A DNA stretch of 64,000 nt, taken from positions 62,001 to 126,000 of the forward strand of contig PLCN01000003.1 in the NCBI GenBank assembly GCA_003134785.1, written 5' to 3'. This document shows, piece after piece, positions 16,552 through 24,542 of this stretch. Source of the stretch: Spartobacteria bacterium. Its GTDB lineage: Bacteria > Verrucomicrobiota > Verrucomicrobiia > Chthoniobacterales > UBA10450. The notes under the pieces were generated by a model. It saw only the letters and a list, made by a program, of their open reading frames with translations. It made no database searches and was not told the DNA's origin. Within the stretch, counting starts at the first letter, position 1. Each line of letters begins with the position of its first letter. The translations under genes and the position numbers were made by a program.

Positions 16552-18525
16552 TCACGAGCGAGACGCCCCGTTTGAATTTGCTCCGGCTTTTTCCGCGAGC
16601 TTTTCCCATTCCCCCGTCAGCCGTTCCAGATCGGTGGTCACAGCTTGCAACTCGCGATTCAGTTGCGTCGCCGCGCCGCCGCGATCGTAAGTCTCCGGCT
16701 TTTCCAACTCCTCGGTCAGTTCTTTCTGCCGGCCTTCGAGTTTCAAAATCTGCATTTCCAAATCGCGCGCTGCCTTCTCGTGATCGCGCTTGATCTTCGC
16801 CTCGGCTTTGCGTTCCTCCGCCGCGGCCCGGCGCTGCTCGCGCGTCTCGCGCATCCCGCTCTTTTGGACAGATGCGCCGTTTGTTGAAGTCTCCGCCTTC
16901 GACGCCACCGGCTGAAAGTTATGCAGCTTCTCGCCGCTGGTCAGCGCAGCCCGCGCCGAAGTGGCCCGCGATTTATCCAGGTAGTAATCGTAGTCACCGG
17001 CATAGGGCGTCAGTTTCCCCGCATTGATGTGCAGCACCGTTTTCGCGACTTCGCGAATGAAGTAAACGTCGTGGCTGATAAAAATCAGCGTCCCCTCGTA
17101 CTGCGCCAGTGCGCTGACGAGCGCATCGATGCTCCCGACATCGAGGTGCGTGGTCGGTTCATCCATCAGGAGCAGGTTTGGCGGATCGAGCAGCAACCTA
17201 ACAAGTGCAAGCCGTGTCTTCTCTCCACCGCTCAGGACGGCCGTGGTTTTGAAAACGTCGTCACCTTGGAAAAGGAACGAGCCGAGAACCGTGCGAGCTG
17301 TCTGCTCGGAGACCGGATTCGGCATATCGCGCGCGGTCTCGAGCACCGTCTGCTTCGGATCCAGCATCTCGACGCGATACTGCGAGAAATAACCGACCTT
17401 CACATTGTGTCCGACTTCTCGCGCGCCGACTTGGACCGGAAGAACGCCTGCCAGGAGTTTTAACAAAGTCGACTTTCCGGCGCCGTTCGGGCCCACGAGC
17501 ACAGTGCGTTGTCCCCTCTCCGCCTCAAAATCGAGGCCACCGTAAACGACCAGATCGCCGTAAGCATGGTCCACTTCCCTCAGCGTGATTACGCGATGTC
17601 CGCTCCGTGGCGGCTGCGGAAAACGGAAATGCACCGTCCTCTCGCGGGAGACCGGCGCCTCGATTTTCTCCATCCGATCGATCTGCTTTAACTTGCTTTG
17701 CGCCTGCGACGCTTTGCTCGCCTTAGCGCGGAACCGGTCGGCGAATAGCTGGAGCGACGCGATCTCCTTCTGCTGGTTTTTGTAGGCGGATAGCTGCTGC
17801 TCTTCGCGGGCCGCCCTTTGCTCGACGTAGCTATCCCAATTTCCCCGATATCGATTCAGCCGCTTGTGAGCGATCTCGATGATGGAACCGACGAGTTGAT
17901 TCAAGAACTCGCGGTCGTGCGAGATCATGAGAATCGCGCCGGGATAACTCGTTAGGTATTCCTGAAACCACACGAGCGATTCGAGGTCGAGATGGTTAGT
18001 CGGCTCGTCGAGCAGGAGGAGATCGGGCTCCTGCACCAGCAGCCGCGCAAGATGCGCCCGCATAACCCAGCCGCCGCTCAGAGTTTTCGCCGGCCGGTCG
18101 AAATCCGCTTCTCGGAAAGCGAGGCCGGCCAGGATACGTTTCGCTTTTGGCTCGAGCTGCCAGCCGCCCTGCTCGTCAAACAAATGCAACGCGTCGTGGT
18201 GGTCGGCCGAATCTTCCGCCGTCGTTTTCATGATGCGTTGCGCTTTGATCAACTCGGGCGAAACCGCGCAGGCCAATTCCAGAACCGTTTCATCACCAGC
18301 GGGCGCATGTTCCTGCGGAAGAAATCCGATCGTGGCCGATTTCTCGATCGAGACTTTGCCTTCGTCCGGAGATGCTTCGCCCAGAATGAGCGAGAAGAGC
18401 GTCGACTTCCCCGCGCCATTCGGACCGACCAAGCCCACGCGATCGCCACGGTTCACCTGGAGCGACGCGTCTTCAAAGAGCGTGCGTCCGGCAAAAGCCT
18501 TCGAAACTTGTGAAATCGTGAGCAT
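16552..18525 (-). CDS. ABC-F family ATP-binding protein
   Basis: A 657-residue soluble protein with two ABC ATPase domains and no membrane segments. Both Walker A motifs read GPNGAGKST; the signatures are LSGGW (first) and LSGGEKTR (second), and the Walker B regions are LLLLDEPTNHLD and LLLMDEPTTHLD. Between the domains is the Lys/Gln-rich linker, and the C-terminal 110 residues are a charged coiled coil, as in Uup/YheS-type proteins. ABC-F proteins act on the ribosome (translation factors or antibiotic protection). ATG 18525 (MLTISQVSKAF) is preferred to a start at 18603, which would add 26 residues read partly from the repeat element. Confidence 0.93.
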   Translation of the reverse strand: MLTISQVSKAFAGRTLFEDASLQVNRGDRVGLVGPNGAGKSTLFSLILGEASPDEGKVSIEKSATIGFLPQEHAPAGDETVLELACAVSPELIKAQRIMKTTAEDSADHHDALHLFDEQGGWQLEPKAKRILAGLAFREADFDRPAKTLSGGWVMRAHLARLLVQEPDLLLLDEPTNHLDLESLVWFQEYLTSYPGAILMISHDREFLNQLVGSIIEIAHKRLNRYRGNWDSYVEQRAAREEQQLSAYKNQQKEIASLQLFADRFRAKASKASQAQSKLKQIDRMEKIEAPVSRERTVHFRFPQPPRSGHRVITLREVDHAYGDLVVYGGLDFEAERGQRTVLVGPNGAGKSTLLKLLAGVLPVQVGAREVGHNVKVGYFSQYRVEMLDPKQTVLETARDMPNPVSEQTARTVLGSFLFQGDDVFKTTAVLSGGEKTRLALVRLLLDPPNLLLMDEPTTHLDVGSIDALVSALAQYEGTLIFISHDVYFIREVAKTVLHINAGKLTPYAGDYDYYLDKSRATSARAALTSGEKLHNFQPVASKAETSTNGASVQKSGMRETREQRRAAAEERKAEAKIKRDHEKAARDLEMQILKLEGRQKELTEELEKPETYDRGGAATQLNRELQAVTTDLERLTGEWEKLAEKAGANSNGASRS

Positions 18526-18568
18526 GGAGCGGCGGCGAATGTCGCGAAATCGAAGCGAGACGCAAGGA

Positions 18569-18635
18569 TGTAGAGACGCTTGGGCCAAGCGCCTAACCAA
18601 CAAGACAGGCGCCCGCCGCGGCGGGCGCCTCTACA
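18569..18635. repeat. Double-hairpin element between ABC-F and epimerase genes
   Basis: Edges TGTAGAG (18569-18575) and CCTCTACA (18628-18635) are complementary. The left hairpin core is CGCTTGGGCCAAGCG; the right is GGCGCCCGCCGCGGCGGGCGCC. The spacer contains AACAAGACA, also present in the element at 25874-25937. The TAG read from the right edge on the minus strand (18633-18631) is the stop codon of the epimerase gene. Confidence 0.85.
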
Positions 18636-19585
18636 TTCCGCGCCAGCGCCGGCAAAGCTCACGCGCGGCCTCTTTCCATTTCGGAAACTTGAATTCGAAA
18701 CCATCATGCAAGAGCCGGCTGGGAATGACCCGCCGGCTTTTCAACACCAGCTCTGTTTCCGTGCGCAAAAAAAAGGTCGCGATCTCCAGCATGCATTTCG
18801 CCGCAGGCAATCCCACTCTCGTTCCCCAAGCCTTGCGCAAAACCCGCATGAACTCCGCGTTTGGCAACGGATTCGGCGACGCAAGAATCACGACGCCTTC
18901 GAAATTCTCACGCGTGATCAGCCAATAAATCGCCCGAATAAAATCGTCGTCGTGAATCCAGGAAACATATTGGCGGCCGTTCCCCCACCCTGCCCCCAAG
19001 TCCGTGTCGAACCAGACCAAGCAGAACATCGAAGATACCTCCGCGATCGGGACTCAGGATCACGGCCGACCGCATTAGCACCTTGCGCGTGAGCAGCAAT
19101 GGCGGCGCTTCGTTAAAGGCGCGTTCCCACACCTTCGCCACGTCGGTGCTGAAACGCCAGGTCTCAGGAACATTCCGCTCGTTCCCGCCGATAATGCCAA
19201 AAGCTTCGTCATTCGCGGCATCATAACGATGCGCATAGATGGTGGCCGTCGCCGCCTGCAGCCAAAGACGGGGAGGACGTTGTGCGCGAGCGATTGCCTG
19301 CCCTACTGCTCTCGTCGAATCGACGCGTGAGCGCGTTATCTCCTCGCGATTTCTGGAGGTGTAGCGACAGTTTACGCTTTTCCCGGCGAGATTTATTACG
19401 GCGTCCGCCGCTTCAAATTCTTCAGCCCAATCTTCCAGGGTGCGTCCATCCCAAAAGACGGCTCGTCCGGCAATCTTCGCCGCTCGCTGGCGTGTTAGAA
19501 CCACAACCTCATGGTCGTCCTTCAAGAAAGCTCGCGCCAACACCTGCCCGACTTGCCCCGATCCTCCCACGATCACGATTTTCAC
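18631..19585 (-). pseudogene. TIGR01777-type sugar-nucleotide epimerase (SDR family), one-base frameshift
   Basis: The reading frame begins at GTG 19585 (VKIVIVGGSGQVGQVLARAF, an NAD(P) motif) and continues through NLAGKSVNCRY, TRAVGQAI and SPDRGGIFDV. At 18982-18986 there is a run of five C on the plus strand (five G in the gene). Reading the run as four restores the second part, GNGRQYVSWIHDDDF, LASPNPLPNAEF and a normal C-terminus. The total is 955 bases, one more than a multiple of three, for about 317 residues, the normal family length. So either the gene carries a recent single-base insertion or the base is a sequencing error. Members of this family are widespread, mostly uncharacterised epimerases. 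The GTG overlaps the TGA of the upstream gene. Confidence 0.8.
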
Positions 19586-19974
19586 CTGGCGATCGGCGTC
19601 TCCGGGCAAGTAGGAATCGCGTCCAGCCATCGCGACACTTGCGAGCGATTTTCGCTCAGCAACTCGCAGACCCGCCGAGTCCATGGCAGCAATGCGGGAT
19701 GCGCCAGCCTCTGCGACCATTCTCGATAATCGCGCAACGCATACAAACACATGAGCCACGCCTGCGGTCCGCGATAGACGCCGCCTTCATCACTGACGAC
19801 AAGAAGCTGCTCCTCCGGATGGAGCGCTTCTAGCCCGGGAAAACGGCGGCCCACTTCCTGTGACTGGAACGGCAGAAAACGCAATTCCAGAAAAGCCGGT
19901 TGGCGGGCGAGCCAGTGCCGGCATCGCCCGCACAACGAGCATTCGCCATCGAACAAAACGTAGAGTCGCTTCAC
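19582..19974 (-). CDS. DCC1/DUF393 family thiol-disulphide oxidoreductase-like protein
   Basis: A 130-residue protein with the redox motif FDGECSLC at residues 8-15, followed by CRHWL and RFLPFQSQEV, and a closing region with WLMCLYALRDYREW, as in the DCC1 family (thioredoxin-like, function mostly unknown). The start is GTG at 19974, overlapping the TGA of the upstream membrane-protein gene by four bases (GTGA). The stop TGA overlaps the GTG of the epimerase gene in the same way. This makes three genes very likely cotranslated. A second DCC1 domain lies in the window at 9960, there fused to a lipase maturation factor. Confidence 0.85.
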   Translation of the reverse strand: MKRLYVLFDGECSLCGRCRHWLARQPAFLELRFLPFQSQEVGRRFPGLEALHPEEQLLVVSDEGGVYRGPQAWLMCLYALRDYREWSQRLAHPALLPWTRRVCELLSENRSQVSRWLDAIPTCPETPIAR

Positions 19975-20374
19975 GCCGGTGCGATCGGAATTTGCGTCTG
20001 CGGTGGGAGTGGCGGCGGCGCGCGATGCAACAGCGCGCGCTTCCGCATTTTCGAAAATACCAGCAGATTGAAGAAGTGCATGCCGCCCAATACGAGCAGC
20101 ACCACTCCCACCTTGCGACTGAGAGTTTCCAGAACTCCCTGCAAATCCGCCGGCATCTGTCCTTCCTTCAGCGCGAGGCTGACATAACCGATGTTGATCA
20201 GGTAAAAGCCGACTACAAGGAGATGATTGATCGAGTCAGCCAGCGGCTCGTTGCCCAGAAAACTAATCTACCAGGAAAATCCGGCCGTTCTTGTGCAGCG
20301 TCTTCGCCACCCAGACGGTTGAGGGAGACGCTGATGATAAGATAACTGAGGTAAGTCCAAACGATCGGTGTCAT
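19971..20374 (-). pseudogene. Small multi-pass membrane protein, frame-disrupted
   Basis: From ATG 20374 the first frame reads MTPIVWTYLSYLIISVSL and is then lost. A shift at about 20317-20323 opens VWVAKTLHKNGRIFLVD, and a second disruption at about 20256-20270 leads to the third frame, FLGNEPLADSINHLLVVG, then FYLINIGYVSLALKEG and the last helix VGVVLLVLGGMHFFNLLVF. Together they make a plausible protein of about 134 residues with three to four membrane helices. The last part runs cleanly into the GTGA overlap with the DCC1 gene. The family is one of uncharacterised membrane proteins. Two indels in 70 bases suggest decay or poor base calls. Confidence 0.65.
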
Positions 20375-20415
20375 ATATTTCTTCTTTCTAGGGCTGGGCG
20401 GTTCTCTCTCTTGTA

Positions 20416-20435
20416 GTTTCAGGAATTACTGAAAC
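20416..20435 (-). promoter_or_regulatory. Palindromic operator, TTTCAG-N6-CTGAAA type, before the membrane protein operon
   Basis: GTTTCAG (20416-20422), six bases, CTGAAAC (20429-20435): perfect seven-base arms, 42 bases upstream of the ATG at 20374. The core and the spacing are the same as in the palindrome at 20992-21015. Two more half sites (TTTCAG) follow at about 20457-20471, at the very end of the regulator gene. I infer a binding site for the adjacent GbsR/MarR-like regulator. Confidence 0.65.
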
Positions 20436-20453
20436 ATGGTTCAAAAAAAAGGT

Positions 20454-20990
20454 TCATTTCAGAAATTTCAGGGCCCACGGGACCATGCTGCTTTGTTCCG
20501 AGCGCGAAATCTTGGTGATGACGCTGTCGGCCAGCTCGAGGAAATCGCTCAGCGCTTTGATTTGTTTGTTGAACGCGGCTGCTTCGGCGCCTTTCAGGCC
20601 TTTGGTGCGCGCGGCGCATTCCTGCAGAGCGGCCTGGGCCGGCCGCAGCTCACGTCGCCGGCGCTCGCGCAGAATGATGCAAAACATTTTCCAAACATTC
20701 TTTTCCGCCTCGAAGAATTCCTTGCGCTCTCCCTTGCGCACGACGCTCCGGATCAATCCCCAACTGACCAGATCGCGCAGGTTCTTATGAGCGTTGCCAC
20801 GGCTGATTTTCAGCTCCTCCATGATCTCGTCGGTGCTCATTAAGTGTCCGGTGGTGATCAGGAGCGCGTGGACCTGCGCCATGGTCCGATTGATTCCCCA
20901 GGCCGTTCCGATCGTGCCCCACTGGGTCACGAATTCATCGCGCGCCTGGAGCAGCGTCCGCCGGTCGTTCTCTGGTTGTGGCTTCTTCAT
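20454..20990 (-). CDS. GbsR/MarR-family transcriptional regulator
   Basis: A 178-residue winged-helix regulator. After a charged N-terminus comes RDEFVTQWGTIGTAWGINRT, typical of the GbsR branch, then the helix-turn-helix region QVHALLITTGHLMSTDEIME and LKISRGNAHKNLRDLVSWGL with the wing KGERKEFFEAE. The C-terminal half is helical and dimerising (KALSDFLELADSVITKI). GbsR relatives control osmoprotectant, envelope or metal genes; here the likely targets are its own gene and the downstream operon (membrane protein, DCC1, epimerase), because matching palindromes precede both. The ATG is at 20990, two bases from one palindrome. A run of eight T follows the stop. Confidence 0.88.
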   Translation of the reverse strand: MKKPQPENDRRTLLQARDEFVTQWGTIGTAWGINRTMAQVHALLITTGHLMSTDEIMEELKISRGNAHKNLRDLVSWGLIRSVVRKGERKEFFEAEKNVWKMFCIILRERRRRELRPAQAALQECAARTKGLKGAEAAAFNKQIKALSDFLELADSVITKISRSEQSSMVPWALKFLK

Positions 20991-20991
20991 C

Positions 20992-21015
20992 TACTTTCAG
21001 TATTTTCTGAAAGTA
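20992..21015 (-). promoter_or_regulatory. Palindromic operator at the start of the GbsR-like regulator gene
   Basis: TACTTTCAG (20992-21000), TATTTT, CTGAAAGTA (21007-21015): perfect nine-base arms with a six-base spacer, directly in front of the regulator start codon at 20990. Occupancy would block the ribosome binding site region or the promoter, so autorepression is the simplest reading. Confidence 0.7.
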
Positions 21016-21091
21016 TGAAATAGTCAAGATTGTTATTGGAGTGGGCGACGGCGAAGATCGCGGGCGGGCGAGAATGGAAGCATCTCTCCCG

Positions 21092-21117
21092 CGCTTCGCA
21101 TAGCGAAGCGGCTACAG
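21092..21117. repeat. Half element identical to 3212-3237 in reverse orientation
   Basis: The 26 bases, CGCTTCGCATAGCGAAGCG followed by GCTACAG, are the exact reverse complement of 3212-3237. It lies seven bases beyond the tkt stop codon (21124-21126). Only one hairpin is present here, so it is a half copy or a remnant. Confidence 0.85.
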
Positions 21118-21123
21118 GAAGGG

Positions 21124-23109
21124 TTACAGCGACTTCGCTGCTTCCACGACGTGGGCGGCGTCCATCCCGAATTCTTTCATGACCTGGTCGCCGGGACCGC
21201 TCATGCCGAAGCGGTGCAAAGCGACAACCTTTCCATCAAGGCCAACATACTGATACCAGAGATGCGGAACGCCGGCTTCGATGGCGACGCGGCGGCGGCA
21301 GGATGCGGGCAAGACCTCTTCGCGATAACCCGCGGGTTGCCGTTCGAACCGCTCGAAACAGGGCATCGAAACCACTCTCGTTCCCGCACCGAGTTCCTTC
21401 GCCGCATTCATGGCGTGCTGCAATTCGCTGCCGCACGATAACAATATGAGATCGAGCTTCCCGCTCTCTCGTTTGGCGATATAGCCGCCCAGCGCCACGC
21501 CTTCGCGGCGCGTCTTCACGTCGATCTCGCTGAACATTGGAACGGCTTGCCTCGTCAGCGCGAGTAGCGTCGGGCCGTCCGTCCGTTGGGTTGCAGCAAT
21601 AAAGGCACCCGCCGTTTCCTCAGGATCGGCGGGCCGGATGACATCGAGTTGCGGGATCACGCGTAGACCGCTCACGGTCTCGACCGGCTCGTGCGTCGGG
21701 CCGTCTTCGCCGACGCCGATCGAGTCGTGCGTGAAAATGTAAATGTTCGGCAGCTTGGAAAGCGCGGCGAGACGGATCGATGGGCGGCAATAATCGGCGA
21801 AGACGAGAAAGGTCGCACCCGAGGCGCGAAAGACGCCGTGGTAGCCGATGCCATTCATGATCGCGCACATGCCGTGCTCTCGGATCCCGAAGTGAATGTT
21901 GCGGCCGGAGTTGTTATCCCGGGTAAAATCACCGGCGCCTTCGATGTAATTCAGAGTGGAGCCGTGCAGATCGGCGCTGCCGCTAACGAGAAACGGCATC
22001 GCCTTTGCGAGCGGCTGCAACACTTCGCTGCCGGCCTTGCGGGTCGCGATCTTCGCGTCCGCCGGAAAAGCGGGAATCCTATCCGACAAATCGGCTGGAA
22101 CTTTTTTCTCGATCGCCTCATCGAGCTGGCGCGCTTGCTCGGGGTTTTTCGAACGCCATTCCTGATAAGATTTCCCCCAGCGATCGTATTCCGCGACCAG
22201 CTTCTTTTTGTGCTCGGCGAAATAATCGCGCACGTCCTGCGAGACAAAATAATGTTCGTCCGGCAGTCCGAGTCCCTTGCGCGCGGCATCCACGTATTTT
22301 ACACCGGCTTCACCGTGAGCCTTGTTTGTCCCCTGCACCTCTGGAATGCCTTTGCCGATCAAGGTCTGCGCCATGATCATCTGCGGTTTGCCGTTGTCGC
22401 GTTTCTTCGCCGTGTCGAACGCGTCGAGGAAGGCCTGCATATCCTGGCCGTCGATCTTCTGGACATCGAAACCGTAGGCTTCGAAACGTTTTCCGGTGTC
22501 CTCGCTCTGCGTCACCTTGGCCATGGCGTCGAGGGTGACCGCGTTGTTGTCGTAGATGAGGATCAGGTTATCGAGGCCGAAATGCCCGGCGAACGCGCTG
22601 GCTTCCGCGGAAACGCCTTCCTGCAAACAGCCATCGCCCGCAAGACAAACGACGTGCTGGTCAAAAATCTTGTGCTCGTCCGTATTGAAACGAGCGGCCG
22701 CCATCTTCGCCGCCATCGCGACACCGACCGCGTTGCCCACGCCTTGTCCAAGCGGACCGGTGGTGCATTCCACTCCCGGCGTTTCAAAAAACTCGGGATG
22801 CCCCGGCGTCTTGCTGTGCAATTGCCGGAAACGCTTGATCTCGTCCATGGGCAGATCGTATCCGCTCAGGTTCAGCCACGCGTAGAGGAACATGCTGCCG
22901 TGTCCGGCCGAGAGAATGAAATAATCGCGGCCGATCCATCGGGGCTCGTCCGGGTTGTGTTTGAGCGCGTAGCCGTAAAGGACCGCTCCCATCTCGGCGC
23001 AGCCGAGGGGAAGACCGAGGTGACCAGATTTTGAAGCCTGCACCGCGTCCATGCACAACCCGCGCGCCTGATCCGCCGCGCGCGAAAGAATTTCGAGATT
23101 TAAACTCAT
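21124..23109 (-). CDS. tkt: Transketolase
   Basis: Thiamine diphosphate enzyme of the pentose phosphate pathway, 661 residues, normal length. Motifs: [19 protein letters not shown] (N-terminus), [20 protein letters not shown], the ThDP-binding [18 protein letters not shown] ending at YDNN, the pyrimidine-domain [16 protein letters not shown], and [22 protein letters not shown] 23109 gives the expected start [17 protein letters not shown]. The frame is open far upstream to 24369, but that part is antisense to the next gene and is rejected as coding. The enzyme makes sedoheptulose-7-phosphate, also the precursor for the heptose operon at 55 kb. Confidence 0.96.
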   Translation of the reverse strand: MSLNLEILSRAADQARGLCMDAVQASKSGHLGLPLGCAEMGAVLYGYALKHNPDEPRWIGRDYFILSAGHGSMFLYAWLNLSGYDLPMDEIKRFRQLHSKTPGHPEFFETPGVECTTGPLGQGVGNAVGVAMAAKMAAARFNTDEHKIFDQHVVCLAGDGCLQEGVSAEASAFAGHFGLDNLILIYDNNAVTLDAMAKVTQSEDTGKRFEAYGFDVQKIDGQDMQAFLDAFDTAKKRDNGKPQMIMAQTLIGKGIPEVQGTNKAHGEAGVKYVDAARKGLGLPDEHYFVSQDVRDYFAEHKKKLVAEYDRWGKSYQEWRSKNPEQARQLDEAIEKKVPADLSDRIPAFPADAKIATRKAGSEVLQPLAKAMPFLVSGSADLHGSTLNYIEGAGDFTRDNNSGRNIHFGIREHGMCAIMNGIGYHGVFRASGATFLVFADYCRPSIRLAALSKLPNIYIFTHDSIGVGEDGPTHEPVETVSGLRVIPQLDVIRPADPEETAGAFIAATQRTDGPTLLALTRQAVPMFSEIDVKTRREGVALGGYIAKRESGKLDLILLSCGSELQHAMNAAKELGAGTRVVSMPCFERFERQPAGYREEVLPASCRRRVAIEAGVPHLWYQYVGLDGKVVALHRFGMSGPGDQVMKEFGMDAAHVVEAAKSL

Positions 23110-23118
23110 GAGAACGGG

Positions 23119-23124
23119 TATAAT
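23119..23124 (+). promoter_or_regulatory. Possible -10 box before the DUF697 gene
   Basis: A perfect TATAAT in the 100-base gap between the divergent tkt and DUF697 genes. No convincing -35 sequence sits 17 bases upstream, so this is a weak call. Confidence 0.25.
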
Positions 23125-23134
23125 TGGAGCATCT

Positions 23135-23212
23135 GTGGAAACCAAGCTGAAAGCGGGAGCTAAATCCGAAAAACAATTCGGCGCTGCCGGATTCAAAACG
23201 AAACCGAAATGA
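23135..23212 (+). CDS. Possible 25-residue leader peptide coupled to the next gene
   Basis: GTG at 23135 is preceded by GGAG (23126-23129) at a good distance, and the frame encodes a Lys-rich peptide (seven Lys in 25 residues) whose TGA overlaps the ATG of the next gene (ATGA). The TATAAT at 23119 would start transcription too close to use this ribosome binding site, so one of the two calls is probably wrong. No homology can be claimed. Confidence 0.25.
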   Translation: METKLKAGAKSEKQFGAAGFKTKPK

Positions 23213-24441
23213 ACCGGGCGTTTCTTCTTCACATCATCGAGCGGCTCGAAGATTTTCTCGGCAAGCTTCCGGAGACGATTCGAAAACCGGTGCTGCACGA
23301 GCTGACCCCGCTGAAGGAGTTGTTTCTGCAACAGCGCTCGCCGCGCTTCGTCTTGACCGGCTCGAACAGGTTTTCGATCCAGGAAGTGGTCGCGACGCTT
23401 TTTTCGTGGGCGCCCCTGATGGAATCGCGCGACGTTCTGATGGAACTTTTTCGCTGGCAGGCAATCGATCTCGGCGGGCACGGAACGATCGCCCTCCTCG
23501 ATGCGCGCGGCGCGGAGGCATCGAAGGTGCCGGAGATCGCAGAAGAGCTGAAGCAACAACCGGTTGACGTTTTTCTGCATCTCGGTGACAACGGCGGCGC
23601 GGCGAGCCTTGCCACACACGAGTTGGAAAATCTGGCGGTGTTTCACGCCTCGAACACCCGCGCTCGCACGCCCGCGAAAATTATCGGCATCGTGTTGCAC
23701 GACACGAGCCGCGTTGCCCGCGCCGCTCACAACGGCAATGCTGCAACCCAACCGCAGGTCACGACACGGGCGCGACCGCAAGATGCGCTGGAAGAAAAAC
23801 AGGCCATCCGAGAGCATCTCCTTCAAATCTTCGAATTGGCTTTTACTCCGGGGACCGTCAGCAGCGGCGAAATGAAAGCCGACGCGCAATCGTTCATGTC
23901 CCTGCTGGCGCGACAACTTCCGAATGAAGCTCGCGTGGAAATGGTGCGAATCGCGCGCGATCGCCCGGCGCAGATCGAGATCGCGCAGTCGCTCGTGAAA
24001 TCGACCACCGCCATCTGTGCTGCGATTGGCGCTCAACCGATTCCGCTGGCCGATCTCCCGATTCTCACCGCGCTCCAGCTGGTGATGGTGTCGGGCATCA
24101 TGTACATCGGCGGCCGCGAGAGGAGTCTGCGCGCGGCCACAGAATTCATAGGCGCTCTCGGCGTAAATGTCGGCGCCGGCATGATTCTGCGGGAAGGCAC
24201 GCGCGCTCTCCTGAAGTTTTTCCCCGGCTGGGGAAACGTGGTCTGCGGCATGGTGGCGGGCGCGGGAACTTATGCGATTGGCCGCGCGGCCATCGTTTAT
24301 TTTCTGGAGGGCGTTTCGTTGAAAGATGCGCGACGAACCTATCTGGCCAGCCGGAAAAAGCGGGCGCAACGGGAACCGGCGAGACTCAAGGAGGTTAGGG
24401 TGACGGCCATGCCAATGGAGGCCGCAAACCCGGTTGAATAA
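23209..24441 (+). CDS. DUF697 (YcjF-like) protein with degenerate GTPase-like domain
   Basis: A 410-residue protein. The N-terminal half has the shape of an Era-like GTPase, but where the P-loop GxxxxGKS should be it has GSNRFSIQ (residues 51-58), so the Lys and Ser are missing. A later LLDARG and [10 protein letters not shown] sit near the positions of other GTPase strands. The C-terminal half, with [20 protein letters not shown] and [14 protein letters not shown], is the hydrophobic DUF697 domain, normally with two membrane-inserted stretches. The protein is therefore probably a pseudo-GTPase at the membrane. It is divergent from tkt. Function unknown. Confidence 0.7.
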   Translation: MNRAFLLHIIERLEDFLGKLPETIRKPVLHELTPLKELFLQQRSPRFVLTGSNRFSIQEVVATLFSWAPLMESRDVLMELFRWQAIDLGGHGTIALLDARGAEASKVPEIAEELKQQPVDVFLHLGDNGGAASLATHELENLAVFHASNTRARTPAKIIGIVLHDTSRVARAAHNGNAATQPQVTTRARPQDALEEKQAIREHLLQIFELAFTPGTVSSGEMKADAQSFMSLLARQLPNEARVEMVRIARDRPAQIEIAQSLVKSTTAICAAIGAQPIPLADLPILTALQLVMVSGIMYIGGRERSLRAATEFIGALGVNVGAGMILREGTRALLKFFPGWGNVVCGMVAGAGTYAIGRAAIVYFLEGVSLKDARRTYLASRKKRAQREPARLKEVRVTAMPMEAANPVE

Positions 24442-24542
24442 CTTGTGAATAAAAGGCGCCGGCGCGGTGTGTTTTGTTCACATCTTTTTGTGAACAAAGC
24501 GGGCGATTTCTCCGGCGTCGCGAATCTGTCGCGCCGGATTCC

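Noticed and set aside
21691-23034. A 447-codon plus-strand frame antisense to transketolase
   Set aside because: A shadow of the tkt codon pattern; no recognisable motif.
23110-24369. Upstream extension of the transketolase frame on the minus strand
   Set aside because: It is antisense to the DUF697 gene and shows no protein features; the transketolase start at 23109 gives the normal N-terminus.
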